64,000 bases of DNA, from contig CALEZD010000001.1 in the NCBI GenBank assembly GCA_937928385.1, positions 1 through 64,000 of the forward strand, read 5' to 3'. Position 1 is the stretch's first letter, and each line of letters starts with the position of its first letter. The position numbers were made by a program, and so were the translations under genes. Origin of the DNA: an uncultured Bacteroidota bacterium (lineage in GTDB: Bacteria > Bacteroidota > Bacteroidia > Chitinophagales > Chitinophagaceae). This document shows, in pieces, positions 8,913 to 17,695 of this stretch. Under the pieces are notes generated by a model. The model worked only from the letters and a program-made list of their open reading frames with translations, was not told where the DNA came from and did no database searches.

Positions 8913-9373
8913 CTAAGGTGGATAAAAAGACAAGCAACGACTCAACAGTTATCATAGAGCAACTGCGTAAAATAAGGTGGCTGGATAAATACCATAACTT
9001 CCACAAAATCATTCCTGGGGTAGATAATACGCCGGATAATCAAAAAGACATCATCAACAACCTGGTGGAAGATTGCTGCACGGAACTCATCAGGCTATAC
9101 CTGGCCAAAAAGCCACCGACTGTTGCTACAGTACGCACTGTCATACTGCGGTGTATGGACCGGATTTCTTACGCAAAGGTCAATACTGAAAACAGGGATT
9201 TCGGTTATGAGTTGTGTTGGTACATAGCAGAGAAAACGGGTGTGTCTATCCGCAAATACACAGAAACCAAAGTATATGGCTATTGGCGGGTAGAAGGCAA
9301 CCAACTAAAGGAAGTGACCAAAAGAGGCAAAAAACAAGCACCAAAAAATGAACCAAAATCCAAATCTCGTTAG
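8909..9373 (+). CDS. Hypothetical protein translationally coupled to ydcF-like gene
   Basis: A 154-aa soluble protein with an acidic/aromatic core (RWLDKYHNFHKIIPGV, DRISYAKVNTENRDFGYELC) and a strongly basic Lys/Pro/Ser tail. The T-E-N/D-R-x-x-x-Y-E-L pattern faintly recalls the DUF4844-type proteins of Bacteroidota, but I would not assign it. The ATG overlaps the previous stop (ATGA), so it is probably translated by re-initiation and works with, or at the same level as, the YdcF protein. No signal peptide or membrane segment. Confidence 0.7.
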   Translation: MTKVDKKTSNDSTVIIEQLRKIRWLDKYHNFHKIIPGVDNTPDNQKDIINNLVEDCCTELIRLYLAKKPPTVATVRTVILRCMDRISYAKVNTENRDFGYELCWYIAEKTGVSIRKYTETKVYGYWRVEGNQLKEVTKRGKKQAPKNEPKSKSR

Positions 9374-9396
9374 CACTAACTACTAACCCCTAACTA

Positions 9397-10809
9397 CTAC
9401 TTAGTGTACCCCAACAACTTCAGCATACTTTGCGAGGTCTGCTCCTTAGCATACAGCCAGTCTACAGGCTTACCGTTTTTATCCAGTTCTACCACTACGT
9501 GCTTGGGTGAGGGTATCATACAGTGTTTGATGCCTCCATAACCGGCCAACTGGTCCTGGTAGGCACCTGTGTGAAAGAAGCCGATATATAATGGCTCCGC
9601 CCCTTTCATCTTATCAGTCTTGGGGAGGAACACTGCATTAATATGTTCTTCTGAAGTATAAAAATCGTGGCTGTCGCAGGTAAGGCCACCCAGGTGTACT
9701 TCCTGGTATTCATTGTCCCATTTGTTGATGGGTAGCAGCAGGAACTTTTCACCTATACCCCAGGTATCGGGCAGCGTAGTGATGAACGAGCTGTCTATCA
9801 TATACCATATCTCACGGTCGTTCTGCATCTTCTCTCCCAAGGCGCTGTAGATCACCGCACCGCTCTCGCCTACTGTGTACGAGCCAAACTCTGTGTATAT
9901 ATCAGGTACATCTACCTTATTGCGCTTGCACACACTCTTTATATTCGCTATTATTTCATTGATCATGTATTTATAATCATAATCAAAACCCAGCGAGTGT
10001 TTGATGGGGAAGCCCCCGCCTATGTTCAACCCGTCCAACTCAGGGCAAATTTTCTTCAGCTGGCAATACAGGTTCAGCACTTTGTTCAGTTCGCTCCAGT
10101 AATAGATATCGTCCTTTATACCCTTGTTCATAAAGAAGTGCAGCATCTTCAGCCTGAACTTATCATTGCCTTTTATTTTATCTACATAAAACTCCAGCAC
10201 TTCCTTCTTCTGTATGCCCAGCCTTGATGTATAAAAATCAAACGTAGGTTCTTCTTCTGTAGCCAGCCTGATACCTACGTTCACAGGGTCTTTGGTGCGT
10301 ATCATCCGCTTGTAATCCTCAAATTCTTCCTTGTTGTCCAGTACAGGTATTACATTTTTGAAACCCTCGTTGATGAGGCGCGATATAGCACGGGTATATG
10401 GCTTGGTTTTATAGCCATTGCATATGATAAATGTCTCCTTGTTAATTTTCCTGCGTTTATACAGTTGCCTGATGATGTCTATATCATAAGTAAAAGACGT
10501 CTCCAGGTGTACATTATGCTTCAGCGTCTCCTCTACCATAAAAGAGAAATGCGAGCTCTTGGTGCAATAGCAATAATAATAATTACCGTCGTAGCGGTGT
10601 TTCTTTATAGCCTCAGCAAACAAGCCTTTGGCTTTGTTTATTTGCTGGCCTATCTTGGGCAGGTAGGTAAGCTTGAAGGGCGTACCATACTTGTCTATCA
10701 GTGCTTTTACATCCACACCATTGAATTGCAGGTAGTTATCTACCACATCAAACCCTTCCTGCGGAAAATCGAAGGTTTGTTTTACGAGGTCAGTATAGCT
10801 GTTAGTCAT
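9397..10809 (-). CDS. speA: Arginine decarboxylase, fold III PLP enzyme
   Basis: A 470-aa protein of the Bacteroidota-type arginine/diaminopimelate decarboxylase family, expected to make agmatine for polyamine synthesis. The alanine-racemase-like barrel begins near YGTPFKLTYLPK. YYYCYCTKSSHF supplies the likely PLP-binding lysine. Later come LNIGGGFPIKHS (phosphate-binding Gly loop), EFGSYTVGESGA, and the C-terminal beta domain with GGLTCDSHDFY, carrying the active-site Cys-Asp of decarboxylases, and GAYQDQLAGYGG. It is much shorter than E. coli SpeA (about 660 aa) but normal for this lineage. Substrate choice between arginine and another basic amino acid is from family resemblance, not proven. 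Confidence 0.87.
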   Translation of the reverse strand: MTNSYTDLVKQTFDFPQEGFDVVDNYLQFNGVDVKALIDKYGTPFKLTYLPKIGQQINKAKGLFAEAIKKHRYDGNYYYCYCTKSSHFSFMVEETLKHNVHLETSFTYDIDIIRQLYKRRKINKETFIICNGYKTKPYTRAISRLINEGFKNVIPVLDNKEEFEDYKRMIRTKDPVNVGIRLATEEEPTFDFYTSRLGIQKKEVLEFYVDKIKGNDKFRLKMLHFFMNKGIKDDIYYWSELNKVLNLYCQLKKICPELDGLNIGGGFPIKHSLGFDYDYKYMINEIIANIKSVCKRNKVDVPDIYTEFGSYTVGESGAVIYSALGEKMQNDREIWYMIDSSFITTLPDTWGIGEKFLLLPINKWDNEYQEVHLGGLTCDSHDFYTSEEHINAVFLPKTDKMKGAEPLYIGFFHTGAYQDQLAGYGGIKHCMIPSPKHVVVELDKNGKPVDWLYAKEQTSQSMLKLLGYTK

Positions 10810-10965
10810 TAAGCGACGGCAAATTTCGGGTAATCCTCTTTGTTTTAGGGATTAAAGTTATAATTAATTGATTTCATGCAAAAATGTTAGGCAAAGTTCT
10901 GTAAAAATATTTTCCCGCAGGGGTGAAATATAAAATATAAGTTTGCCTGTTTATTTCTGTAGGAT

Positions 10966-11877
10966 ATGAAGAAGGCGCTGTTGCAGATGCACCTTGCAGT
11001 GGTTTTATGGGGCTTTACCGCCGTACTGGGCAGGGCTATCGATTTGTCGGCACCTGTGCTGGTATGGTACCGTATGCTGCTCACTGCCCTGTTTATGGCG
11101 GTGATACTGTACTACCGCAAAGAGTGGGTACCAATAGCCAAAGGCGACAAATACCGCCTGTTTTGGATAGGCTGCCTCATAGGCCTGCACTGGGTGGCCT
11201 TTTATGGCTCTATCAAGCTGGCCAACGCTTCCGTAGCGCTGGTATGCCTGTCTACAGCCAGTATCTTCACCTCCCTGCTCGACCCGTTTATTAACAAGAG
11301 CAAACACAGCCTGCCCGAGCTGCTGCTGGGCCTGCTGGCCATAGCAGGCGTGTACCTGATTTATAGTTTCAAGCAGGCTTATGGTTGGGGTGTATTATCC
11401 GGCGTTATCGCTGCCCTACTCAGTTCCTGGTTTACCGTACTTAACAAAAAAATAGCCCATAAGTACCCCGCCCGTACTATGGTGTTTTACGAGATGACTG
11501 CCGGCTGGGGGCTAATTACCCTGCTGCTACCCCTCCAGCTCATATTTTCTACAGAAAAGGTAGACCTGGTACCCGGCGCTTTCGATTGGCTGTGGCTGGT
11601 TATTCTCAGCCTCTGCTGCACGGTTTGGGCGCAGTCGCTGGCGCTAAACGCCCTTAAATACATCAGCGCATTCACCTCTACCCTCAGTGTCAACCTGGAA
11701 CCTGTGTACGGTATACTGCTGGCATTTGTTTTTTTTAAAGAATACGAAATGCTCAGCCCGGAATTTTATATGGGCATGGGGCTGATACTTTTGTCCGTAT
11801 TGCTGCAGATGTTGCGGGTATTGCGGCCGGGCAAAAAGGTTCAGCCGCTGGTAGAAGATAGGGGCGGGATAGATTAA
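10966..11877 (+). CDS. EamA/DMT superfamily transporter
   Basis: A 303-aa inner-membrane protein with about ten transmembrane helices in two EamA repeats. The first repeat opens HLAVVLWGFTAVLGRAI and has VWYRMLLTALFM. The second begins near YGWGVLSGVIAALLSSWFTV and ends ISAFTSTLSVNLEPVYGILL, the typical proline/glutamate motif. Substrate is unknown; the family includes amino-acid and metabolite exporters. The C-terminus is a short basic tail. A TAAGTTTG -7-like element at 10938-10945 lies 20 bp before the ATG. The MATE gene follows on the same strand about 105 bp later. Confidence 0.88.
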   Translation: MKKALLQMHLAVVLWGFTAVLGRAIDLSAPVLVWYRMLLTALFMAVILYYRKEWVPIAKGDKYRLFWIGCLIGLHWVAFYGSIKLANASVALVCLSTASIFTSLLDPFINKSKHSLPELLLGLLAIAGVYLIYSFKQAYGWGVLSGVIAALLSSWFTVLNKKIAHKYPARTMVFYEMTAGWGLITLLLPLQLIFSTEKVDLVPGAFDWLWLVILSLCCTVWAQSLALNALKYISAFTSTLSVNLEPVYGILLAFVFFKEYEMLSPEFYMGMGLILLSVLLQMLRVLRPGKKVQPLVEDRGGID

Positions 11878-11982
11878 CCTTTAAAACTTTTGTCGCATTT
11901 CCACCCGTAGTATGCTGCTTTAACCCCACCAACCGCATCAGGTACAATTGTATCTTTGACCGGATTTTTAATTAACTATCGG

Positions 11983-13413
11983 ATGGAACAAGGTAATACA
12001 TCAAAGGAGCCATTAGTCATAACACCCCGCACCAATATATGGCTGGCGCTGAAAAGTGCTATACTGGGCACAGAGGCAGACTATACACAAATAGGACTGA
12101 GGAAAGCCATCTTCCTGCTGGCAGTGCCCATGATACTGGAGCTGGTTATGGAATCAACCTTTGCTGTGGCAGATATCTACTTTGTGGGCAAGCTGGGTGC
12201 CTCAGCCGTGGCGGCAGTCGGGCTGACGGAAACTTATATGTTCCTGCTATACTCCCTGGCTATGGGCTTATCTATGGGGGTTACTGCCATTGTAGCCAGG
12301 CGCATAGGCGAGAAGAACAAAAAAGACGCGGAAGCATCAGCCATACAGGCCATATTGCTCACTGTACTTTTATCATTGCCTTTTGCCATTGCAGGCATCT
12401 TTTTCGCAAAAGATTTACTGGCCCTTATGGGTGCCGATGCCTGGAGTTTAGCGCATGGTTATAAGTACACACAATGGATGCTGGGTGGCAACGTAGTCAT
12501 TATGCTGCTTTTCGTTATCAATGCCATATTCAGGGGTGCGGGTGATGCATCCATAGCCATGGTAGTATTATGGGTAGCCAATATTATCAATATCATTCTC
12601 GACCCCATCCTGATATTCGGCTGGGGGCCTATACCGGCTATGGGCATAGAGGGCGCTGCCATTGCCACCAACATCGGGCGGGGCACGGGCGTAGCCATAC
12701 AGCTATGGGTACTGGCAAAAGGCGGCAAACATATCCGCGCACAAATAACGAAGATGTATTTCAATGCAGGCATTATGCTCAACATCATCAAGACTTCGCT
12801 GGGCGGTGTAGGGCAGATGATTATAGCTATGACCTCCTGGATATTTCTCATGCGCATATTGTCGGACATTGGCAGCGAAGCGGTAGCCGGTGCCACCATC
12901 GCTATCCGTATCATGATGTTCACCATCATGCCTGCATGGGGATTGTCAAATGCCGCTGCTACACTCGTGGGGCAAAACCTGGGGGCTGAACAACCTGACC
13001 GGGCCGAATCGTCGGTATGGAAGATAGGTGTGTACAATATGATATTTCTTGTAATAGTCTCGGCAGTATTTTTCCTGTTCAACGAATCGCTGATGAGGAT
13101 ATTTACACAGGATGAAGCCGTGATAGCCGTGGGCGCTACCTGGTTGCGCATACTATCTTACTCGTTTTTTGTCTACGGCTGGTGGATGGTGGCTGTGCAG
13201 GCGTTCAACGGTGCGGGCGACACGAAAACACCTACCAAAATCAACGTGGTCTTCTTCTGGCTGATACAGATACCGCTTTCCTATTTCCTGGCCATTACGC
13301 TCGACTGGGGCTATTCAGGTGTATTCTGGGGGGTGTTCTTTTCAGAAACATCTGTGGGTTTGTTTACACTCTGGCTGTTCAGCAAAGGCAAGTGGAAAAA
13401 GCATAAAGTATAA
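11983..13413 (+). CDS. MATE family efflux transporter
   Basis: A 476-aa, 12-helix antiporter of the MatE/NorM superfamily. It shows the two repeats: residues ~35-240 with FLLAVPMILELVMESTFAVADIYFVGKLG and FRGAGDASIAM, and ~260-470 with GGVGQMIIAMTSW and FNGAGDTKTPTKIN. The ATG at 11983 (MEQGNTSK) is preferred over a TTG at 11956, because a TATCTTTG -7-like element (11951-11958) overlaps the TTG and puts the transcription start after it. Likely exports cationic drugs or metabolites using Na+ or H+; the substrate cannot be read from sequence. Confidence 0.92.
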   Translation: MEQGNTSKEPLVITPRTNIWLALKSAILGTEADYTQIGLRKAIFLLAVPMILELVMESTFAVADIYFVGKLGASAVAAVGLTETYMFLLYSLAMGLSMGVTAIVARRIGEKNKKDAEASAIQAILLTVLLSLPFAIAGIFFAKDLLALMGADAWSLAHGYKYTQWMLGGNVVIMLLFVINAIFRGAGDASIAMVVLWVANIINIILDPILIFGWGPIPAMGIEGAAIATNIGRGTGVAIQLWVLAKGGKHIRAQITKMYFNAGIMLNIIKTSLGGVGQMIIAMTSWIFLMRILSDIGSEAVAGATIAIRIMMFTIMPAWGLSNAAATLVGQNLGAEQPDRAESSVWKIGVYNMIFLVIVSAVFFLFNESLMRIFTQDEAVIAVGATWLRILSYSFFVYGWWMVAVQAFNGAGDTKTPTKINVVFFWLIQIPLSYFLAITLDWGYSGVFWGVFFSETSVGLFTLWLFSKGKWKKHKV

Positions 13414-13420
13414 CTGTTGG

Positions 13421-14032
13421 TTACCGCCCAACGGTTATGCTTCCTACAGACTTCCTGAAATTATCCACCAGCATTTGTTCATCAACTGCGATGTTGGTTA
13501 CAATGCTCACGCCGAAGTTCAGTGTATCCAGCATTGTGCTGTAGGTGATGTATGTAAAGTAGGGCTTGCCTGTATAACTCACCCTTAGTGTAGCTTTATC
13601 AAACACGATACCGCTAAGAGTTTCCTGCGTCAGTGATGTGTCTGCGCCGTATTCGCCCGTAGCATAGCTACGATATTGTTGTGCCAGCAATTCCTCCAAA
13701 TCCGGGAAGTCTTCATCACGCTCATAACTGCGTACAAAAGCGTACACTGCATTCATATCCTTTTCACCTTTACGCACCCCCAGTATGATTTGCTTATCCC
13801 CTCCCCGCTTTTGCGCATCTATATCTTCTTCGTAATAGCTTTCAGCCTTGTACGCCAGCTTATCCCGCTCCGACTCACTGAGTACCTCCCAGCCTTCAGG
13901 CAATACCATCTGCCAGCGGATGGGCTCGTAAGTAAATATCTTATTACCTGCATCATCCCTGCTTATACCATCATCGCTGCACGATGCAAATATCAACACA
14001 ACAAACAGTACGAATATGCCGGGGTGCTTCAT
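13421..14032 (-). CDS. Hypothetical lipoprotein
   Basis: A 203-aa protein. The ATG at 14032 is chosen because MKHPGIFVLFVVLIFASC is a type II signal peptide with lipobox FASC (Cys18); the longer ORF from 14059 only adds nine residues. After SDDG the mature part is a soluble acidic domain with WQMVLPEGWEVLSESERDK, similar in feel to PsbP/DUF1795-like ligand-binding folds, but I do not assign it. Probably anchored in the envelope. It converges on the MATE gene with a 7-bp gap. Confidence 0.7.
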   Translation of the reverse strand: MKHPGIFVLFVVLIFASCSDDGISRDDAGNKIFTYEPIRWQMVLPEGWEVLSESERDKLAYKAESYYEEDIDAQKRGGDKQIILGVRKGEKDMNAVYAFVRSYERDEDFPDLEELLAQQYRSYATGEYGADTSLTQETLSGIVFDKATLRVSYTGKPYFTYITYSTMLDTLNFGVSIVTNIAVDEQMLVDNFRKSVGSITVGR

Positions 14033-14142
14033 GGAGCAAAGGTATTTATATAGCCGCACACCTTCCGGGTATATTTAACATAGTATATAGCATATCCTTT
14101 ACAATCTATTTATATTTTTAATGATACAAACCTCCAGTATCA

Positions 14143-14460
14143 TTGAAAAGACTCCTGTCGCATACCGCCCTCTTCCAGCGTATAAGGTTGCCTGCTATTC
14201 TGTTGACAGTAATATGCGCCGCCACATACTCGCAAACCAACATTGCCTCTCTTGTGCCGTTGACATGGTTCAAACTGATAACCACTGTTGTACTATTATC
14301 CTATATCAACTATACTTTCCGTCAAAGATTCTATTATTACCACAACCTGCATATCTCAAAAAAAGCCCTGCTGCTGTCTGCTATAGCTACTGACATACTG
14401 CTGTATATAGCCACCCTGCTCATTGTTCACCAAATAGCCCCACCCATAGCGCCATTATGA
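14143..14460 (+). CDS. Small membrane protein paired with an ABC ATPase
   Basis: A 105-aa protein with three hydrophobic segments (about 17-34, 40-55, 74-96) and a basic FRQRFYYYHNLHISKK loop. The first codon is TTG at 14143; no better start is visible, so the N-terminus is uncertain. Its stop overlaps the ATG of the ATPase gene (ATGA, 14457-14460), indicating coupled translation. By context it could be the membrane partner of that ATPase, though it is far shorter than a normal ABC permease. No family recognised. An overlapping ORF in another frame (14121-14393) lacks membrane character. Confidence 0.55.
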   Translation: MKRLLSHTALFQRIRLPAILLTVICAATYSQTNIASLVPLTWFKLITTVVLLSYINYTFRQRFYYYHNLHISKKALLLSAIATDILLYIATLLIVHQIAPPIAPL

Positions 14461-15113
14461 AACACAGATTCGAAGCAGACGGCATCATCCTGCGTTATGG
14501 TTTGCGCACTATCCTTTCGGGCATATATATAAAATCAGAAACAGGTATAATTACAGGGCTGGCAGGTAACAACGGTTCGGGCAAAAGCTCATTGATGAAC
14601 ATAATGTTCGGTACACTGGAGCCGGAATCGAAATCGCTGCGTATTAACGGTAAGCACACTCCCTACCCTTACCTGCAACACAATGCAGTCAATTACTTGC
14701 CGCAGCATCATTTTCTGCCGCCCGGCAAAACAGTTAAGCGCATCTTCAGCGACTTCAGCCTGGATATCGCTCATTTCATCAGCACATTTGATGTAGATAT
14801 CTCACCTTCACAATCCGCAGGCGCACTGCATGGCAGCACTGCCCGGCTGGTAGAAATATACATACTCGTTAAAGCGCCTACACTATTCACTATGCTCGAT
14901 GAGCCATTCACCCACCTCAGCCCGCTGCTGGTAGAAAGGTTGCTGGACTTCCTGCTTGAAGAAAAAAAGAATAAAGGCCTGATCATTACAGACCACAACT
15001 TCAACTACCTGAAACATATTGCTGACGAATTGTACCTGTTGCATAACGGCAGGTTGAAACACATAGGCGATACCGAAAGTATTGATTCATACAGCAGCCT
15101 GTTTGAGTTGTAA
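14457..15113 (+). CDS. ABC transporter ATP-binding protein with divergent signature
   Basis: A 218-aa single nucleotide-binding domain. Walker A is GNNGSGKSS (about 38-46), the Q-loop region contains YLPQHHF, Walker B is FTMLDEP (about 146), and the H-loop is ITDHNF. The usual LSGGQ-type signature is replaced by GALHGSTAR, so two of the key glycines are changed while the rest of the site is intact. Overall shape resembles the LptB/LolD-size ATPases. Coupled to the 105-aa membrane protein upstream (ATGA overlap). The transported substrate is unknown. Confidence 0.82.
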   Translation: MKHRFEADGIILRYGLRTILSGIYIKSETGIITGLAGNNGSGKSSLMNIMFGTLEPESKSLRINGKHTPYPYLQHNAVNYLPQHHFLPPGKTVKRIFSDFSLDIAHFISTFDVDISPSQSAGALHGSTARLVEIYILVKAPTLFTMLDEPFTHLSPLLVERLLDFLLEEKKNKGLIITDHNFNYLKHIADELYLLHNGRLKHIGDTESIDSYSSLFEL

Positions 15114-15174
15114 TAACCCCACGAAAAAATTACTGCCTGCTTTTCTCAAGGAAGGACTAATTTTAGGCCGGTCT

Positions 15175-15969
15175 ATGACAGGAACTGAACATCTTCGTAC
15201 GGTAAATATATTACGCTATCTGCTACCCCTGCGTGAGGGCGGCTCACTGCCGGCATTGGCCGAGGGGGATGACGGTTTTAAATATGTAGTAAAATTCAGA
15301 GGTGCGGGGCAGCGCGAAAAGGCACTGATAGCCGAATACCTGGGCGGCGAAATAGCCCGCCTGTTGGGCCTGAAAATACCTGAACTTGTATTCGCCATAC
15401 TCGATGAGGCTTTTGGCCGTACAGAGGGCGACGAGGAAATACAGGATTTATTAAAAGCCAGCAAAGGGCTGAACCTGGCACTGCATTTTTTATCGGGTGC
15501 GGTCAATTACGACCCCGTATCTATGCAGGTAGAAGCCACCCCTGCGTCACGCATTGTATGGCTCGATGCATTTATAACCAACGTGGACAGGACCTACCGC
15601 AATACCAATATGCTGATGTGGCACAAAGAGCTATGGCTGATAGACCACGGCGCGTCATTTCTATTTCATCATTCCTGGGACAATTGGGAAAAACAGGCTT
15701 TATCGCCCTTCCCCCTCATAAAAGACCATGTGCTGCTGCCTTTTGCAGGGCAACTCAACGAAGTAAACGAGGAATATAAACAATTGCTTACCCCGGCTGC
15801 TATGCGCACTATTGTATCGGGCCTGCCCGATGACTGGCTGGAAGCAACGGGCGAATCTGCCACCCCTGCCGAACAAAGGGCTGTCTACGAGCAGTTTTTA
15901 AATACACGTTTAGTCCATTCTGATAAATTTGTAAAAGAAGCACAACATGCACGGCAAGCACTTATATGA
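15175..15969 (+). CDS. HipA-like kinase (HipA_2 type)
   Basis: A 264-aa protein. The ATG at 15175 (MTGTEHLRTVNILRYL) is preferred; the ORF from 15082 overlaps the ABC gene. It has the HipA-like kinase pieces: YVVKFRGAGQ, a candidate ATP-binding Lys; the catalytic segment WLDAFITNVDRTYRNTNML, matching HipA-type N-x-D-R...N; and WLIDHGASF, where the DFG-like Asp sits. It is much shorter than HipA toxin (about 440 aa) and has no HipB-like partner. Instead it overlaps by 23 nt a DUF3037 gene, an arrangement seen with this subfamily. Function is not established; protein-kinase or small-molecule kinase activity are both possible. Confidence 0.82.
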   Translation: MTGTEHLRTVNILRYLLPLREGGSLPALAEGDDGFKYVVKFRGAGQREKALIAEYLGGEIARLLGLKIPELVFAILDEAFGRTEGDEEIQDLLKASKGLNLALHFLSGAVNYDPVSMQVEATPASRIVWLDAFITNVDRTYRNTNMLMWHKELWLIDHGASFLFHHSWDNWEKQALSPFPLIKDHVLLPFAGQLNEVNEEYKQLLTPAAMRTIVSGLPDDWLEATGESATPAEQRAVYEQFLNTRLVHSDKFVKEAQHARQALI

Positions 15970-16330
15970 ATATGCGGTTATCCGCGTAGTGCCGCGGGTA
16001 GAACGGGAAGAGTTCATCAACGTGGGGGTAGTGCTGTGCGCAAACAAGAGCGATTTTATAGATTGTAAAATACACCTGGACGAAGCCCGCCTGCGTGCAC
16101 TGGACCCCGAAGCGGATATCGAACTCATCCGCACCAACCTGCAATCTTTTGAGAAAGTATGCTGCGGGCAAAAAGACGGCGGCAATATTGCCACGTTCGA
16201 TATTGCCTCACGTTTCCGCTGGCTGACAGCCATTCGCAGTTCAGTCATTCAAACTTCACGCCCGCACCCCGGCATCACCGATGACTTGGACGCTACCCTG
16301 CAAAGGTTGTTTGAAGAGTATGTAGGCTAA
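15947..16330 (+). CDS. DUF3037 family protein
   Basis: A 127-aa protein with the family's N-terminal YEYAVIRVVPRVEREEFINVGVVL strand-helix, then CKIHLDEARLRALDP and RFRWLTAIRSSVIQTS. No known activity. The start lies inside the kinase gene (23-nt overlap), implying tight co-expression, so the two probably form a functional pair. The stop overlaps the stop of the convergent SDR gene (16327-16330). Confidence 0.88.
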   Translation: MHGKHLYEYAVIRVVPRVEREEFINVGVVLCANKSDFIDCKIHLDEARLRALDPEADIELIRTNLQSFEKVCCGQKDGGNIATFDIASRFRWLTAIRSSVIQTSRPHPGITDDLDATLQRLFEEYVG

Positions 16331-17100
16331 TACGCAGTCCACCCGCCGTCTGCTACTATCGTTGCACCGTTTACAAAACTTGCATCATCACTTGCCAGGA
16401 ACAATGCTACCTGCGCCACTTCTACAGGTTCGCTGGCACGCGGGTTCAGCGCCATACCGGGCATGATGCGCTCGTTGACCAATGCCACTGCGGGCAGGTG
16501 TTCAAAATCTATGGTTGCCGCTATCGTAGTATTCATAGCGCCGGGCGCTATGGCATTGCAGCGTATGCCCAGCTTCGCATACATATAGCCCGTGTTCTTA
16601 GTCAAGCCTATCAGCGCATGTTTGCTGGCCGTATATACAGCCCCCGCCCTGGCGCCATTCAGCCCGCCGACAGATGCTATATTCACAATCGCACCACTGT
16701 TTTTCTCCAACATGATTTTCAGCACGCTGCGCATAGCCCTGAAGGGGCCATCTACATTTATCTTCATCACCCTGTCCCACAGGGCATCACTCACATCCGC
16801 TACCGGACTGAAATCATCCATCACACCTGCATTGTTCACCAATATATCTACAGTACCATAATTGTCCGTAGCGGCTTTTACCATTGCCTCTACATCTTCG
16901 GGCATAGCCATATTGGCTTTTATGGTTTTTACCGTACCTCCCGCCGCTGTTATTTCCTGCTCAAGTTCCGCCAGTCCTTTTTCGTTGATGTCGGCAGCTA
17001 CTACCTTAGCACCGTGCTTTGCATACAGCAGGGCTATAGCCTTACCTAATCCCGCCCCTGCGCCGGTTATTATCGCTACTTTGTTTTCCAGTTTCTTCAT
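16327..17100 (-). CDS. SDR family oxidoreductase
   Basis: A 257-aa classical short-chain dehydrogenase. It has the coenzyme motif TGAGAGLGKA (about 13-22), NNAGV, the catalytic Ser in NIASVGG, Tyr-x-x-x-Lys in YTASKHA, and a C-terminal FVNGATIVADGGWT. ADINEK after the second strand carries an Asp, favouring NAD over NADP. The substrate is unknown; relatives include 3-oxoacyl-ACP reductases and alcohol or sugar dehydrogenases. Ends with TAG, overlapping the DUF3037 stop. An inverted repeat TTGTTGGTT/AACCAACAA flanks the upstream region (17113-17161). Confidence 0.92.
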   Translation of the reverse strand: MKKLENKVAIITGAGAGLGKAIALLYAKHGAKVVAADINEKGLAELEQEITAAGGTVKTIKANMAMPEDVEAMVKAATDNYGTVDILVNNAGVMDDFSPVADVSDALWDRVMKINVDGPFRAMRSVLKIMLEKNSGAIVNIASVGGLNGARAGAVYTASKHALIGLTKNTGYMYAKLGIRCNAIAPGAMNTTIAATIDFEHLPAVALVNERIMPGMALNPRASEPVEVAQVALFLASDDASFVNGATIVADGGWTAY

Positions 17101-17270
17101 GTTCTGTGTTTTTTGTTGGTTATCTATATTGCAAGAGTTTAAAGGTATGAGGAACCAACAAGCCGTGTTATGACAATACTCATCTTTATAGGTTGATGCT
17201 TGTCACCATTGCAACATAAGCCCTGGAATACAGCTACGATATGGAGGTGGGAGCACAATAACATGGAGAG

Positions 17271-17636
17271 CTACACAGCACGCAGTATCTTCTCCATCTT
17301 TTTACCCTTCGCCAGTTCGTCCACCAGCTTGTCTAAGTAGCGGGCTTTTTGTGTTAAGGGGTTTTCTATTTCCTCCACCCTGTAGCCGCAGATGAGCCCG
17401 GTAATAAGATGGGCATTAGGGTTTAGTTTCGCCTTATTGAAAAATGTTTCAAAGGTCACCTTTCCGTCAATGAGTTGTTGCAGTTTCTTATCGTCAAACC
17501 CCGTCAGCCATTTTATCACCTCGTGTAGTTCTTCCTTCGTCCTGCCTTTCCTTTCCACTTTGGTGATATAGTGCGGATATACCGAGGCGAATGTCATTTT
17601 GGCTATCCGTGCATCATGCTCAGGTGTTGTTTTCAT
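17271..17636 (-). CDS. DUF2200 family protein
   Basis: A 121-aa protein matching the DUF2200 family end to end: IAKMTFASVYPHYITKVERKGRT, then WLTGFDD, TFETFFNKAKLNPNA, ITGLICGYRVEEIE and a C-terminal Lys-rich KGKKMEKIL. Function is unknown, but it is a small soluble protein widespread in bacteria. It stands alone on this strand, with a 170-bp gap to the SDR gene and a 59-bp gap to the PKD lipoprotein. Confidence 0.88.
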   Translation of the reverse strand: MKTTPEHDARIAKMTFASVYPHYITKVERKGRTKEELHEVIKWLTGFDDKKLQQLIDGKVTFETFFNKAKLNPNAHLITGLICGYRVEEIENPLTQKARYLDKLVDELAKGKKMEKILRAV

Positions 17637-17695
17637 ACATTGATATTTGCAGAGCTATAAAAATACAATAATTTATACGCTTGGCGTAGTCAGTC

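Noticed and set aside
9374..9396. Short ACTAACTACTAACC-type repeats before the arginine decarboxylase end
   Set aside because: Few imperfect copies in a 23-bp gap; looks like simple sequence between convergent genes.
14121..14393. 90-aa ORF in another frame over the small membrane protein
   Set aside because: Lacks the helices and the ATGA coupling seen in the frame from 14143.
17113..17161. TTGTTGGTT/AACCAACAA inverted repeat upstream of the SDR gene as a strong operator
   Set aside because: Only 9-bp arms with a 31-bp spacer and no promoter match; not distinguishable from chance.
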